Shown: positions 1 through 8,451 of the stretch, piece after piece
Position numbering within the stretch: the stretch's first letter is position 1
Layout of the letters: every line of letters starts with the position of its first letter
DNA from: Candidatus Rokubacteria bacterium 13_1_40CM_69_27
Lineage (GTDB): Bacteria > Methylomirabilota > Methylomirabilia > Rokubacteriales > CSP1-6
Length of the DNA stretch: 48,424 bases
NCBI GenBank assembly: GCA_001917535.1
Contig: MNEF01000042.1
Span: 1 to 48,424 of the forward strand
Direction: 5' to 3'
Made by a program: the position numbers and the translations under genes
The notes under the pieces: model-generated
What the model saw: the letters and a program-made list of their open reading frames with translations, nothing else
What the model was told of the DNA's origin: nothing
Databases searched by the model: none

Positions 1-521
1 TCCGGGCCGGCGACGCGCGCGCCTTCGAGGACCTGGTCGTGGCCTACCAGCACCGTGTCTTCAGCATCGCCTACCGCATGCTGGGCAGCCGCGCCGAGGC
101 CGAAGAAGCCGCGCAGGAGGTGTTTCTCCGCGTTCACCGGGGGATCGCCGAGTTTCGGGGGGAGTCCAAGCTCTCCACCTGGCTCTACGCGATCACCTCG
201 CGCCTGTGCCTCAACCGGCTCGCCTCCGGCGAGCGGCGGATGGCGCGGGCCCGGGAGGCGGAGGAGACGCTGACCGGTCTGCCGAGCGCCGATGGCGACG
301 CGGCGGCCCGGATGGAGCGGAGCGAGACGGAGGCCGCGCTCCACCGGGCGATCGCCGAGCTGCCCGACGAGCGCCGCATCGTGGTCGTCCTGCGCGATCT
401 GGAGGGCCTGTCCTACGAGGAGATCGCCGACACGCTCGGGCTGACGCTCGGCACCGTGCGCTCGCGCCTGCACCGGGCGCGCCTGGAGCTCAGAGAGAGG
501 CTGGAGAAGTTCCTGCCATGA
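1..521 (+). CDS. ECF-type RNA polymerase sigma factor (5' partial)
   Basis: The reading frame is open from the window edge (frame begins at base 3), so the true start lies upstream; the GTG at 39 is internal because residues before it (GDARAFEDLV) already match sigma region 2. Region 2 contains the YRMLGSRAEAEEAAQEVF and FRGESKLSTWLYAI segments typical of sigma-70 family ECF factors. Region 4 (ELPDERRIVVVLRDLEGLSY, then an EEIADTLGLTLGTVRSRLHRA-like helix-turn-helix) is complete. The stop overlaps the start of the next gene (ATGA), so the two are translationally coupled as a sigma/anti-sigma pair. It would direct core polymerase to a small stress regulon. Confidence 0.93.
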   Translation, partial: RAGDARAFEDLVVAYQHRVFSIAYRMLGSRAEAEEAAQEVFLRVHRGIAEFRGESKLSTWLYAITSRLCLNRLASGERRMARAREAEETLTGLPSADGDAAARMERSETEAALHRAIAELPDERRIVVVLRDLEGLSYEEIADTLGLTLGTVRSRLHRARLELRERLEKFLP

Positions 522-1414
522 CCTGCGACCACGCGCGCGCCATGTTCTCGGAGCTGACCGACCGGGCCCTCCCCGACGCCGAGCGTGCCGCCTGCGAGGC
601 GCATCTGGCGGCGTGCCCCGACTGCCGGCGCGAGTGGGAGACCTTTCAGCGCATGCTGGCGCTCCTCCACGGGATGCCGCGCCTGCGCGCGCCGGCAGGC
701 TTCGCCGATCGCGTCCTCGCCGCCGCCCATCCGACGCCGTGGCACCGGCGCCTGCTGCGCAGGCTCTTCGTGCCGCTGCCGGTGAAGCTGCCCCTCGAGG
801 CCGCCGCGCTCGTCCTGGTCGCCGTCGGCGCCGTCTACCTCGTGCAGCGCTCGCCGGAGCTGCAGCAGGCGGCGCGCCGGCAGACGCCACCACCGCCGCT
901 GCGCGAGGAGAAGGCTCAGGCGCCGGTACGCGAGCCGGCCCGGACGCGCCAGTCTGCCGACGAGCCTGCCGTCGCCAGCCAGCCCGCCGCCGAGCGGCGA
1001 GCACCGACCCCCGCGCGCAAGGAAGCGCCGGCAACGGCGCGCGACCAGGCGGCCATCCAGCGCTATACGGCGCCCGAACCCAAGACGCGGGACAGGCCCG
1101 CGGCGGCACCGGAGAGGAGCGATCACGAGCGGTTCCTGGCCCGCGCGCCGGCTCCGCCGACGGTGTCGGGGCGGCTCGTGGTGCAGGATCGCGACACCGC
1201 CGAGCTGGCGCTGGCCGAGCTCGCCGCGCGCGTCGGCGCCACCGAGGTCTCCCGCTGGCGGGCCGAGGAGGCGACGATCGTGGAGCTCGAGCTCCCGCGC
1301 TCGGCCTACCCGGAGCTCGCGCGGGCCCTCGGCCGTCTGGGCGCCTGGTCCCCCGACCGCGAGCCCGCCGAGCTGCCCGCTCGGGTGCGCGTCGTCCTCC
1401 GCCTCACGCGCTGA
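518..1414 (+). CDS. Membrane-anchored zinc-finger anti-sigma factor
   Basis: 298 aa starting at the ATG that overlaps the sigma stop. The N-terminus carries the anti-sigma zinc-binding motif Hx3Cx2C (H29, C33, C36). One transmembrane segment is visible at about residues 89-110. It is followed by a long Pro/Ala/Arg-rich linker (about 115-215) and a folded C-terminal domain (about 215-298) that looks like an exported sensor module. By family knowledge the cytoplasmic zinc finger holds the partner sigma inactive and the extracytoplasmic part senses a signal. The C-terminal domain is not one I can name; zf-HC2 proteins with DUF2275-like tails are a possible comparison. Confidence 0.85.
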   Translation: MTCDHARAMFSELTDRALPDAERAACEAHLAACPDCRREWETFQRMLALLHGMPRLRAPAGFADRVLAAAHPTPWHRRLLRRLFVPLPVKLPLEAAALVLVAVGAVYLVQRSPELQQAARRQTPPPPLREEKAQAPVREPARTRQSADEPAVASQPAAERRAPTPARKEAPATARDQAAIQRYTAPEPKTRDRPAAAPERSDHERFLARAPAPPTVSGRLVVQDRDTAELALAELAARVGATEVSRWRAEEATIVELELPRSAYPELARALGRLGAWSPDREPAELPARVRVVLRLTR

Positions 1415-1436
1415 GCGCCACCCTGCCCCAGCGTCC

Positions 1437-1464
1437 GAAACGTTCCCGGAAGGGTCCTGTCTAA
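1437..1464 (+). promoter_or_regulatory. Candidate ECF-sigma promoter
   Basis: GAAAC (1437-1441) and GTCTAA (1459-1464) are separated by 17 bases, resembling the AAC-type -35 and GTC-type -10 elements of RpoE-like sigma factors. It lies between the anti-sigma stop and the DUF6569 gene, where a target promoter of the upstream sigma factor would be expected. Motif match only. Confidence 0.3.
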
Positions 1465-1500
1465 CCAGGCGAAGACACTCTTTGCCGAGGAGACGGAACG

Positions 1501-2535
1501 ATGACCAAGCGAGAGTTCCTGCGTGGCCTCACCGTGGGCGCTGCCGCCCTCACCGCCAGGCCGGCGGTCGCGCTGGCCGAGCGCATCCGGATCCTTCCCG
1601 CCGACTCCGACGTCGGCCCCATCCCGACCGGCATGGTCAGTCCCGAGCTCCAGCGGTTGGTCACCAGCGTGCGGGTGGGAGAGGCGCGCGCCCACGGCGC
1701 GCTGCTCGTGTTCTGGCTCCACGCGGTGACCACGGCGCCACCGCTGGCAGTGGCCACACTGGAGGAGGCGCGCTCGCGCGGCGATCTCGTCATCACGGAG
1801 CGCGAGCAGGCCACGGTCCCGTCGCTCGTCGTGGAGAACCGCGGCAAGATCCACGCGCTCCTGCTCGCCGGCGAGATCCTGCTCGGCGGCAAGCAGAATC
1901 GTGTCGTGACCGAGGACATCCTGCTGCCGCCGCTGAGCGGCCCGCTCACCATCACCGTCTACTGTGTCGAGCAGGGGCGCTGGAGGGGGCGCGCCCAGCA
2001 CTTCGAGAGCAAGGGCAGCTTCGCGGCGCCCGGGCTGCGCGCCCGCGTCATGGAGCGCGCGGACCAGGGACGGGTCTGGGCGGAGGTGAGCAAGTACGCC
2101 GCCCGCGCCGCCGCGCCCTCGGAGACGGGGAGCTACCAGGCCATCTACGACAAGCCCGAGGTCAAGGAGCACCAGCAAGAGGTCGAACGGACCCTCGATC
2201 ATCGCGCCGCCCCGGGGGCGCGGGGGGCGGCCGTGTTCGTGGGCCAGAGCCTGGCCGGCCTCGATCTCTTCGAGGACGCCGGCCTCTTCGCGCGCCAGTG
2301 GCCGAAGCTCCTGCGCGCCCACGCGCTGGAGGCGTACGGTCGCCACTCCGAGGCCGACGGCTGGGAGGGGCGCCTGCGCCAGTCGGTGCAGAGTCTCCTG
2401 CAGAACGTGGCCAAGACCGAGGGGACGCTGAGGCGGAACGCCGGGGCCGGGCGGCTCTTCGAGTTCCGTGTCGACGGCGCCCGCGGCGCGGCGCTGGTGG
2501 CCGAAGCCCAGGTGGTGCACGCCGCTTGCCTTTGA
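1501..2535 (+). CDS. DUF6569 (ARPP-1-like) exported protein
   Basis: 344 aa with a good ribosome binding site (GAGGAG, 7 nt before ATG). The N-terminus (KREFLRGL followed by an Ala-rich stretch ending near residue 26) resembles a Tat or Sec signal peptide, so it is probably exported. The central region has the hallmarks of the ARPP-1/DUF6569 domain: LLLAGEILLGGKQNRVV and, about 30 residues later, a CVEQGRW motif. The biochemical function of this domain is unknown to me. It follows the sigma/anti-sigma pair by 87 bases, behind a possible ECF promoter, so it may belong to that regulon. Confidence 0.75.
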   Translation: MTKREFLRGLTVGAAALTARPAVALAERIRILPADSDVGPIPTGMVSPELQRLVTSVRVGEARAHGALLVFWLHAVTTAPPLAVATLEEARSRGDLVITEREQATVPSLVVENRGKIHALLLAGEILLGGKQNRVVTEDILLPPLSGPLTITVYCVEQGRWRGRAQHFESKGSFAAPGLRARVMERADQGRVWAEVSKYAARAAAPSETGSYQAIYDKPEVKEHQQEVERTLDHRAAPGARGAAVFVGQSLAGLDLFEDAGLFARQWPKLLRAHALEAYGRHSEADGWEGRLRQSVQSLLQNVAKTEGTLRRNAGAGRLFEFRVDGARGAALVAEAQVVHAACL

Positions 2536-2550
2536 TGCTACAGAGACGAC

Positions 2551-3654
2551 ATGCGCCACCCTTGTCGCTGGATCGCCGGCATCGCGGTCGCCGCCACCGT
2601 CCTCGCCGCAGGGCTGACCCTCCGCTTCGGGCCCGCTCTGGCCTTCTCGCTGGCGCTGGCCGCGCCCGGCGCCGAGCCGTGGCTGGCTCCGCTCGCGTCC
2701 GAGTGGACGCGCGAGGAGATCCGCCTTTCGGTCGACGGTCGCTCCCTCGACGCCGACCTCTATCGACCCACGAAGCCCCGCGGCGCGCTTCTGCTGGTCC
2801 ATGGTCTGTCACTCGCTGGGCGCCGTCACCCCGACCTCGAGCGCCTGGCACGCCTGCTGGCCCGGCAGGGGCAGCTCGTTCTTGTCCCGCACTTCGAGGG
2901 GCTCGCGGCCTTCCGGCTGAGCGGGCGCGAGGTGGCCGAGATCCGGGCCGCGATCGAGCACCTCCGCCGGACGAGCCAGAGCGTCGGCATCGCCGGATTC
3001 TCCTTCGGCGCCGGGCCCGCCCTGCTGGCCGCCGCCGACACACCGGGCCTGGGCGTGGTCGGCTCCTTCGGCGGGTACGCCGATCTCCGCAACGTCATCA
3101 CGTTCGTCACCACCGGCGTGCACACGTGGCAGGGCCGGCGGTACGTGGAGCGGCAGGAGGAGTACAACCGCTGGAAGCTGCTGGCGCTCCTGGGCGGCTT
3201 CGTCGATGACGCGCGCGACCGGCGACAGCTCGAGGAGCTCGTGACGCGAAAGCTCGCCAACCCCCTCGCCGACACCCGGGCGTTGGAGAGCACCCTGGGC
3301 GCGGAGGGGCGCGCGGTGCTGACGCTCGTCGTCAATCGCCGCGAAGAGGCGGTCCCGGCGCTCCTGGCGGCGCTCCCCGCCGACGCCCGCGACGCGCTCG
3401 CGCGCCTGTCACCCCTCACCGTGCTGCCGGGCTTCCGCGCCCGGCTTCTGATCGCCCACGGCATCGGCGACGACTCCATCCCCTTCACCGAAAGCCGGCG
3501 CCTGGCCGCCGCCGTCCCCACCCCGGCCCGGCTCGTCCTCTTCCACACCTTCCACCACACCGGTCCCCGGCCGGCCTGGCGGTCGCTGACCGAGCGCGCG
3601 CAGGACGGCTGGCACCTGCTCGGGCTGGCCGACGAGCTGCTTTCACAACGGTAG
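2551..3654 (+). CDS. Alpha/beta hydrolase with N-terminal membrane segment
   Basis: 367 aa. A hydrophobic N-terminal stretch (about residues 7-38) suggests an anchor or signal. The alpha/beta hydrolase fold is shown by an oxyanion HG motif (LLVHGLSLAG, about 81-90), the nucleophile elbow GFSFGAG with Ser151, an acid candidate in IAHGIGDDSIPF and a His in FHTFHHTG near the C-terminus. The substrate cannot be read from the sequence. It starts 15 bases after the DUF6569 stop, so it is probably in the same transcript. Confidence 0.85.
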   Translation: MRHPCRWIAGIAVAATVLAAGLTLRFGPALAFSLALAAPGAEPWLAPLASEWTREEIRLSVDGRSLDADLYRPTKPRGALLLVHGLSLAGRRHPDLERLARLLARQGQLVLVPHFEGLAAFRLSGREVAEIRAAIEHLRRTSQSVGIAGFSFGAGPALLAAADTPGLGVVGSFGGYADLRNVITFVTTGVHTWQGRRYVERQEEYNRWKLLALLGGFVDDARDRRQLEELVTRKLANPLADTRALESTLGAEGRAVLTLVVNRREEAVPALLAALPADARDALARLSPLTVLPGFRARLLIAHGIGDDSIPFTESRRLAAAVPTPARLVLFHTFHHTGPRPAWRSLTERAQDGWHLLGLADELLSQR

Positions 3655-3678
3655 GACTTCGGTGTTTTATAGAGCGGG

Positions 3679-4206
3679 ATGGGTCAACAACCCTTCGAGA
3701 CGATCCTGGAGGCACACCACGCGGAGATCTATCGCTACCTCCTCCGGGTGACCGCGCGCGCTAGCGAGTCGGACGATCTCGCCCAGGAGACCTTCCTCCG
3801 CGCCTACAAGGCCTACCGGGCGCTGGCGCCGGACGCGAACGTGCGCGCCTGGCTGTTCACGATCGCGACCAACCTGGCTCGGAACCATTTCCGGGCCGAG
3901 CGGCGCCGGCGGAACGCCCACGCGGCCGTGCGGGCCACGCGGGCCGAGACGGACGGGACCGGCCCCGAGGGCGAGACCCTCTTCAAGGAGACGCGGGCGC
4001 ATCTCGACCGCGCCGTCGCCCGCCTGCCCCTCAAGCAGCGGCTGGCCTTCGTGTTGAGAAAGGTTCATGACCTCGACTACGATGCGATTGCGCGAAACCT
4101 CGACTGCTCGGCGGAGAGCGCCCGGGCGCACGTCTTCCACGCGCTCAAGAAGATCCGCCAGGAGCTCCAGGCCTTCGCGCCGCCGCGGATGGAGCTCCAG
4201 CAATGA
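3679..4206 (+). CDS. ECF-type RNA polymerase sigma factor paired with Ada/MGMT anti-sigma
   Basis: 175 aa, complete. Region 2 spans about residues 6-75 (HHAEIYRYLLRVTARASESD, DLAQETFLRAYKAYR, WLFTIATNLARNHFRAE) and region 4 about 112-165 (LPLKQRLAFVLRKVHDLDYD followed by the recognition helix). Length and domain order are normal for the family. The ATG has a weak site (GAGCGGG) and a TATAGA box lies just upstream at 3668-3673. The stop codon overlaps the start of the next gene, the usual arrangement for a sigma factor and its inhibitor; here the partner is a DNA-alkylation repair fusion, so the regulon is likely alkylation-responsive (inference). Confidence 0.92.
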   Translation: MGQQPFETILEAHHAEIYRYLLRVTARASESDDLAQETFLRAYKAYRALAPDANVRAWLFTIATNLARNHFRAERRRRNAHAAVRATRAETDGTGPEGETLFKETRAHLDRAVARLPLKQRLAFVLRKVHDLDYDAIARNLDCSAESARAHVFHALKKIRQELQAFAPPRMELQQ

Positions 4207-5174
4207 TGCGACTGCCAAAGGTCTGCGCCGACATCGAGTCCGACATCATCGCCGCGGCGACGGGCGAGGCCGACCCGGCCACCGACCGTCGCGTGCAAGA
4301 GCACGTGGGTGTCTGCCCCCCTTGCGGCGGTGAGTTCGAGCGTTACCGAGCCATCGATCGCGCGGCCGGTGCCTGGCGCCAGGCGCCGACTCCGGTCGCG
4401 GCGCTCGCGCGCATGCGAAAGCGGCTCGAGTCCCGGCTCTCCGACCTCAAGCGCCGCACCTTCACCTACCGCGTGTTCCCCTCCCCGCTCGGCAACATCC
4501 TCATCGCCGTATCGGAGCAGGGCGTCTCCCTCATCGAGTACCTGGGGCGCGCGCACACGCTCAGCCAGTCCCGTCTGGCCCGCCTGGCCGGCGTGGAGGC
4601 CATCGAGGACGGCGCCGAGCTGGAGGCGCTCTCCCGCGAGCTGCTCGAGTACCTCGAGGGCAAGCGCACGCGGCTCGACTGGCCCCTCGACCTCCGATTG
4701 GCCCGGAGCGACTTCCACCGCACGGTGCTCCAGACCACGGCCAGCATTCCCTACGGCGCGGTGATGTCGTACGCGGGCGTCGCCTGCGAGGTCGGCAAGC
4801 CGGCGGCCACGCGTGCCGTGGCCCAGGCGCTGCGCTGGAATCCGCTGCCGATCGTCGTGCCCTGCCACCGCGTCGTCGGCACCTCCGGCTCGCTCACCGG
4901 CTATGCCGGCAACAAGATCGAGCTCAAGCAGCGGCTGCTCGCCACCGAGGGGATCCCGACGGTGAAGGCCCACGACGAGTTCCAGATTCCCCGCGACACG
5001 ATGTACGCGCGCTACCCGGGCGACGATTCCTACTGCCTGCCGACCTGCCCCTCGCTCAGCACCCTGGAGCATCCGCACCAGGTCGTCTTCTTCGGCTCGC
5101 GCGCGCGCGCCGAAGCGGCCGGGCTTCAGCCCTGCACGACCTGCCGACCGGACCTCCACCCGCTCGCGCGGTAG
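4203..5174 (+). CDS. Anti-sigma zinc finger / O6-alkylguanine-DNA alkyltransferase / Ada-type Cys4 fusion
   Basis: 323 aa in one uninterrupted frame. Residues 1-60 form an anti-sigma zinc-finger (zf-HC2) with Hx3Cx2C at H34, C38, C41. Residues about 87-250 are a complete MGMT/Ogt domain: IPYGAVMSY helix, RAVAQALRWNP, active-site PCHRV with Cys221, and GSLTGYAGN. Residues about 265-323 match the Ada N-terminal zinc domain (AdaA), with the four cysteines kept (C278, C282, C311, C314; YCLPTC and PCTTCRPD). In E. coli Ada the Cys4 domain accepts methyl from DNA phosphotriesters and becomes an activator through an AraC helix-turn-helix; here that output is absent and an anti-sigma domain sits at the other end, next to its sigma factor. 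No transmembrane segment is seen, so it is cytoplasmic. Domain calls are strong; the sensing mechanism is inferred. Confidence 0.93.
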   Translation: MMRLPKVCADIESDIIAAATGEADPATDRRVQEHVGVCPPCGGEFERYRAIDRAAGAWRQAPTPVAALARMRKRLESRLSDLKRRTFTYRVFPSPLGNILIAVSEQGVSLIEYLGRAHTLSQSRLARLAGVEAIEDGAELEALSRELLEYLEGKRTRLDWPLDLRLARSDFHRTVLQTTASIPYGAVMSYAGVACEVGKPAATRAVAQALRWNPLPIVVPCHRVVGTSGSLTGYAGNKIELKQRLLATEGIPTVKAHDEFQIPRDTMYARYPGDDSYCLPTCPSLSTLEHPHQVVFFGSRARAEAAGLQPCTTCRPDLHPLAR

Positions 5175-5241
5175 CGATCTCCCGCTCGCGATTTCACGCC
5201 GCCCGCCCTGCGGTGTCGTACCGGATGGAGGGAGGCGCACC

Positions 5242-5607
5242 ATGCTGAACCTGCTGGGGCCGATCATCGTCGCGATCGTTCCGCTCGCTTCCGTCGTCGC
5301 CTTGCTGCTCCTCGTGACGCGCAGGGAGCGCGTGCGTGACGCGCTCGTCGCGTGCCAGGTGGCCGTGACCGACGCGATCCACCAGGAGCTCGGCGCCATC
5401 GTCTCGCCCACGATGAGAAAGCGCTCCTGGGGGCGCTGTCAGCTGGTCATCGCCGTGCCGCTCGAGCGTCCGGCGGTGGTGGGCCGGGTGCTCACCCTGG
5501 CGCACGGGGCCCTGGACCGTGGCGGCGGGATCGCCGGCCGGCGCGTCGAGATCGTCCTCATCCCCCAGCCCGAGCGCGGTCATGCCGCCGGCGAGCGCGC
5601 AGCGTAA
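5242..5607 (+). CDS. Small single-pass membrane protein of unknown function
   Basis: 121 aa with a strong ribosome binding site (GGAGGGAGG) before the ATG. Residues about 4-27 form one hydrophobic segment (IIVAIVPLASVVALLLLV), followed by basic RRERVR, which predicts the remainder is cytoplasmic. The soluble part contains hydrophobic strands (CQLVIAVPLE, RRVEIVLIPQ) but no motif I recognise. Its 3' end overlaps the broken EamA reading frame. Confidence 0.6.
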   Translation: MLNLLGPIIVAIVPLASVVALLLLVTRRERVRDALVACQVAVTDAIHQELGAIVSPTMRKRSWGRCQLVIAVPLERPAVVGRVLTLAHGALDRGGGIAGRRVEIVLIPQPERGHAAGERAA

Positions 5608-6379
5608 GCCGTGGGCGGCGTTCGGGCTCCTGGCGCTGCTGTTCGGTTCGGCGTTCCTGTGGAACAAGCTGGCGCTGGCCGAGATCGCCATCCTGGGGGC
5701 GGCGGCATCGTACGGGGCGGCCGCCGTCTTCGCGCGCCGGCACCTGCGCGGTCAGTCGGCGCTGGCCCAGGCCACGATGGTGTTGCTGATCGCTGACGGG
5801 CTGGCGTGGGGCGCGGCGCTCGGCCTGGAGCGTCCGCTCCGGGTGCCGGCGCTTCCGCTGACGTGGGTCGCGCTGATCGCGCTGGGCGTCTTCGGCTCGT
5901 GCCTCGCCTACCTGCTCTACTTCTACCTGATCCGCGCATGGGACGCGACGCGCGCCTCCACGGTCACCTACCTCGTACCGGTGGTCGGGCTGCTGCTCGG
6001 CGTGACAGTGCTCGGGGAGGCGGCCGACGGGCGCCTCCTCGCCGGCGCCGCGCTCGTCGTCGCCGGCGTCGCCATCACCCACGCGCGCGGAATTTCACGC
6101 GAGCGACTCCAGGGGGGTCTTAGCAGGCAAAGGAGTCGCGATGGACTTCAACGAGTATTACGCCGAGCACCTGATCAAGGACCGTCTCGCCGATCTGTAC
6201 GCCGAGGCGCAGCGCGACCGTCTTCGGCGTCTGGCCCGCACGCCCCACCGCCCGCTGCGGGTGGCGCTGGGCACGGCCCTCATCAAAATCGGCGCCTGGC
6301 TGCTGCGCGACGACTACGTCAGCCCCTCAGCGCTCTGAGCACCTCCACCGTGCGCGCCGGCTCCGGCCGGTGCGTGTAG
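5582..6379 (+). pseudogene. EamA/DMT transporter with internal deletion and lost stop
   Basis: The frame opens with a typical first EamA helix (FGLLALLFGSAFLWNKLALAE) but jumps at about residue 37 straight into the second EamA repeat (ILGAAASYGAAAVFARR ... VVGLLLGVTVLGE, ending near THARG at about 6095). Family members are about 290 aa with ten helices; roughly 110 residues (helices 2-5) are missing. After the natural end the frame runs on as Arg/Ala/Pro-rich sequence that overlaps the gene at 6141-6338 in another frame, so the original stop also appears lost. Either a decaying gene, a half-size transporter, or an assembly deletion. Confidence 0.7.
6141..6338 (+). CDS. Small basic hypothetical protein
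   Basis: 65 aa with a clear ribosome binding site (AAAGGAG, 6 nt before ATG). The N-terminal half is a charged helix (EYYAEHLIKDRLADLYAEAQ), followed by an Arg-rich stretch and a short hydrophobic helix (ALGTALIKIGAWLL), suggesting peripheral membrane association. The ribosome binding site and codon pattern favour this frame over the overlapping EamA run-on. It converges with, and overlaps by 20 bases, the peroxiredoxin gene on the other strand. Confidence 0.6.
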   Translation: MDFNEYYAEHLIKDRLADLYAEAQRDRLRRLARTPHRPLRVALGTALIKIGAWLLRDDYVSPSAL

Positions 6380-6969
6380 TCCGGGTCGGCGTCGGCCGCG
6401 CGGACGATGCCCGGGCGGTCGACGACGAAGCGGGCCGGCATCGGCAGCGTCCACGAGTCGTCGCCGTTGGCCCGGGCGAGGTCGATCCCGAACTTCAGGT
6501 AGAGCTGCTTGAGATCGTCCGGGAGCTTGAAGACCAGACTGTACTGAGCGGCGACCTTGTTGCCCTGGTCACGCAGCATCGTGAAGGGCAGCGGCTTCTG
6601 GTCCTCGGGCTCCCGGGTGGTCCGCTGGGCCTGCGGCGAGATGACGGCGAGGGTGGCGCCGGCGGCGGCGATCTCGGGCAGCGCCTGCTGCAGAGCGTCC
6701 AGCTCTGCGGCGCAGTACGGTCACCACCGGCCGCGATAGAAGCTCAGGACCACGGGGCCCCTGGCCCGCAGGCCGCTGAGGCTCACCGGCCGGCCGTGAG
6801 CGTCGGGCAGCGTGAAGTCGGGCGCCCGGTCGCCGACCTTCGGCACACGCGCCAGGATCCCCGACCGGCGCACGTCCTCGACGCCGCGTTGCATGATGGC
6901 CTGGGCCTCCGGGGGAATCCGCGTTTTCGACTGCGCCTTGATGGCGTCGAGCTTCTCCTGGAGCGTCAT
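6319..6969 (-). CDS. Peroxiredoxin-like (AhpC/TSA) protein, probable selenoprotein with in-frame TGA at codon 83
   Basis: 216 residues if TGA (6721-6723) is read through. N-terminal part: [19 protein letters not shown] and [10 protein letters not shown], then TGA, then [11 protein letters not shown] and a normal thioredoxin-fold C-terminus ([24 protein letters not shown]). In this peroxiredoxin-like family the motif is W-C-P-Y-C; the TGA sits exactly at the first Cys, giving U83-x-x-C86. There is no other stop and both halves are in the same frame. A perfect hairpin follows the TGA at the distance expected of a bacterial SECIS. Start has ribosome binding site GGGAGGGAG. It lies 37 bases after livF. 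Alternative: a Cys-to-stop mutation or base error. Confidence 0.82.
6681..6713 (-). promoter_or_regulatory. SECIS-like hairpin downstream of in-frame TGA
   Basis: On the minus strand GCAGAGC (6708-6702) pairs perfectly with GCTCTGC (6696-6690) around the five-base loop TGGAC, with a G in the second loop position. A lower stem GCGCC (6713-6709) / GGCGC (6685-6681) continues it across a four-base 3' bulge. The apical loop begins 19 nt after the TGA, inside the range known for bacterial SECIS elements, which bind SelB within the coding region. Confidence 0.7.
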
Positions 6970-7006
6970 GAGGCTCCCTCCCGAGGTCGGCTGGGCGTGG
7001 GGACGC

Positions 7007-7701
<695 letters not shown>

Positions 7702-7705
<4 letters not shown>

Positions 7706-8451
7706 GGCGCGACGATCCCCCCCAGGTAGGCCCGCCGCACCTCGGCGTGGCGCTGGATCTCCGCCGGCGTACCCTCGGCGATGAGGCTTCCGAAGTGCAT
7801 GACGGAGACTCGGTCCGAGATCGTCATGATGATGTCCATCTTGTGCTCGATCAGCACGATCGTATACCGCCCCTTGAGGCCGCGCACGAGCGCCACCATC
7901 TTTCGCGTCTCGTCGGGCGACAGCCCGGCGGCGGGCTCGTCGAGCAGGAGCAGGCGGGGCGCGGCGGCCAGCGCGATGGCCAGCTCGAGTTGGCGCTGCT
8001 CGCCGTGCGAGAGCTCGCGGGCGGCCCGGCGGGCGTTGTCCCCTAACCCGACTTCCCCCAGCGCCGCCAGCGCGCGCTCGGTGAGATCCGGGTACCGGTC
8101 GGCCGGGCGCCAGCCGAGCCCGCGGCGGCGGCTGCGCGCGAAGACCGCCACCCAGACGTTGTCCAGGACGGAGAGGGCGGGAAACACGTTCGTGCGCTGA
8201 AAGGAGCGGGCGATCCCCAGGTGGGCGATGCGCTGGGGCGGGGTGCCGGTGATGTCGCGGCCGTCGAAGAGGATGCGGCCCGAGGTCGGCGGCGCCTGAC
8301 CCGTCAGGAGATTGAACAGGGTGGTCTTGCCGGCGCCGTTGGGCCCGATGATCGAGTGGAGCGTCCCCTCTTCGACGGCGAGCGTCACGCGGTTCACCGC
8401 CGTGAGCGCCCCGAAGGTCTTGGTGACGTCCTCGGTCCGCAGCAACGCCAT
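7702..8451 (-). CDS. livG: Branched-chain-type ABC transporter ATP-binding protein LivG
   Basis: 249 aa from the ATG at 8451 (MALLRTEDVTKTFGALTAV); the frame is open further upstream but that part is antisense-like run-on into livM. Walker A GPNGAGKTT, signature LSHGEQRQLE, Walker B LLLLDEPAAGLSPDE and the IEHKMDIIM segment mark it as LivG. The start overlaps the livM stop by one base and the stop overlaps livF, so the genes are translationally coupled. Confidence 0.93.
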
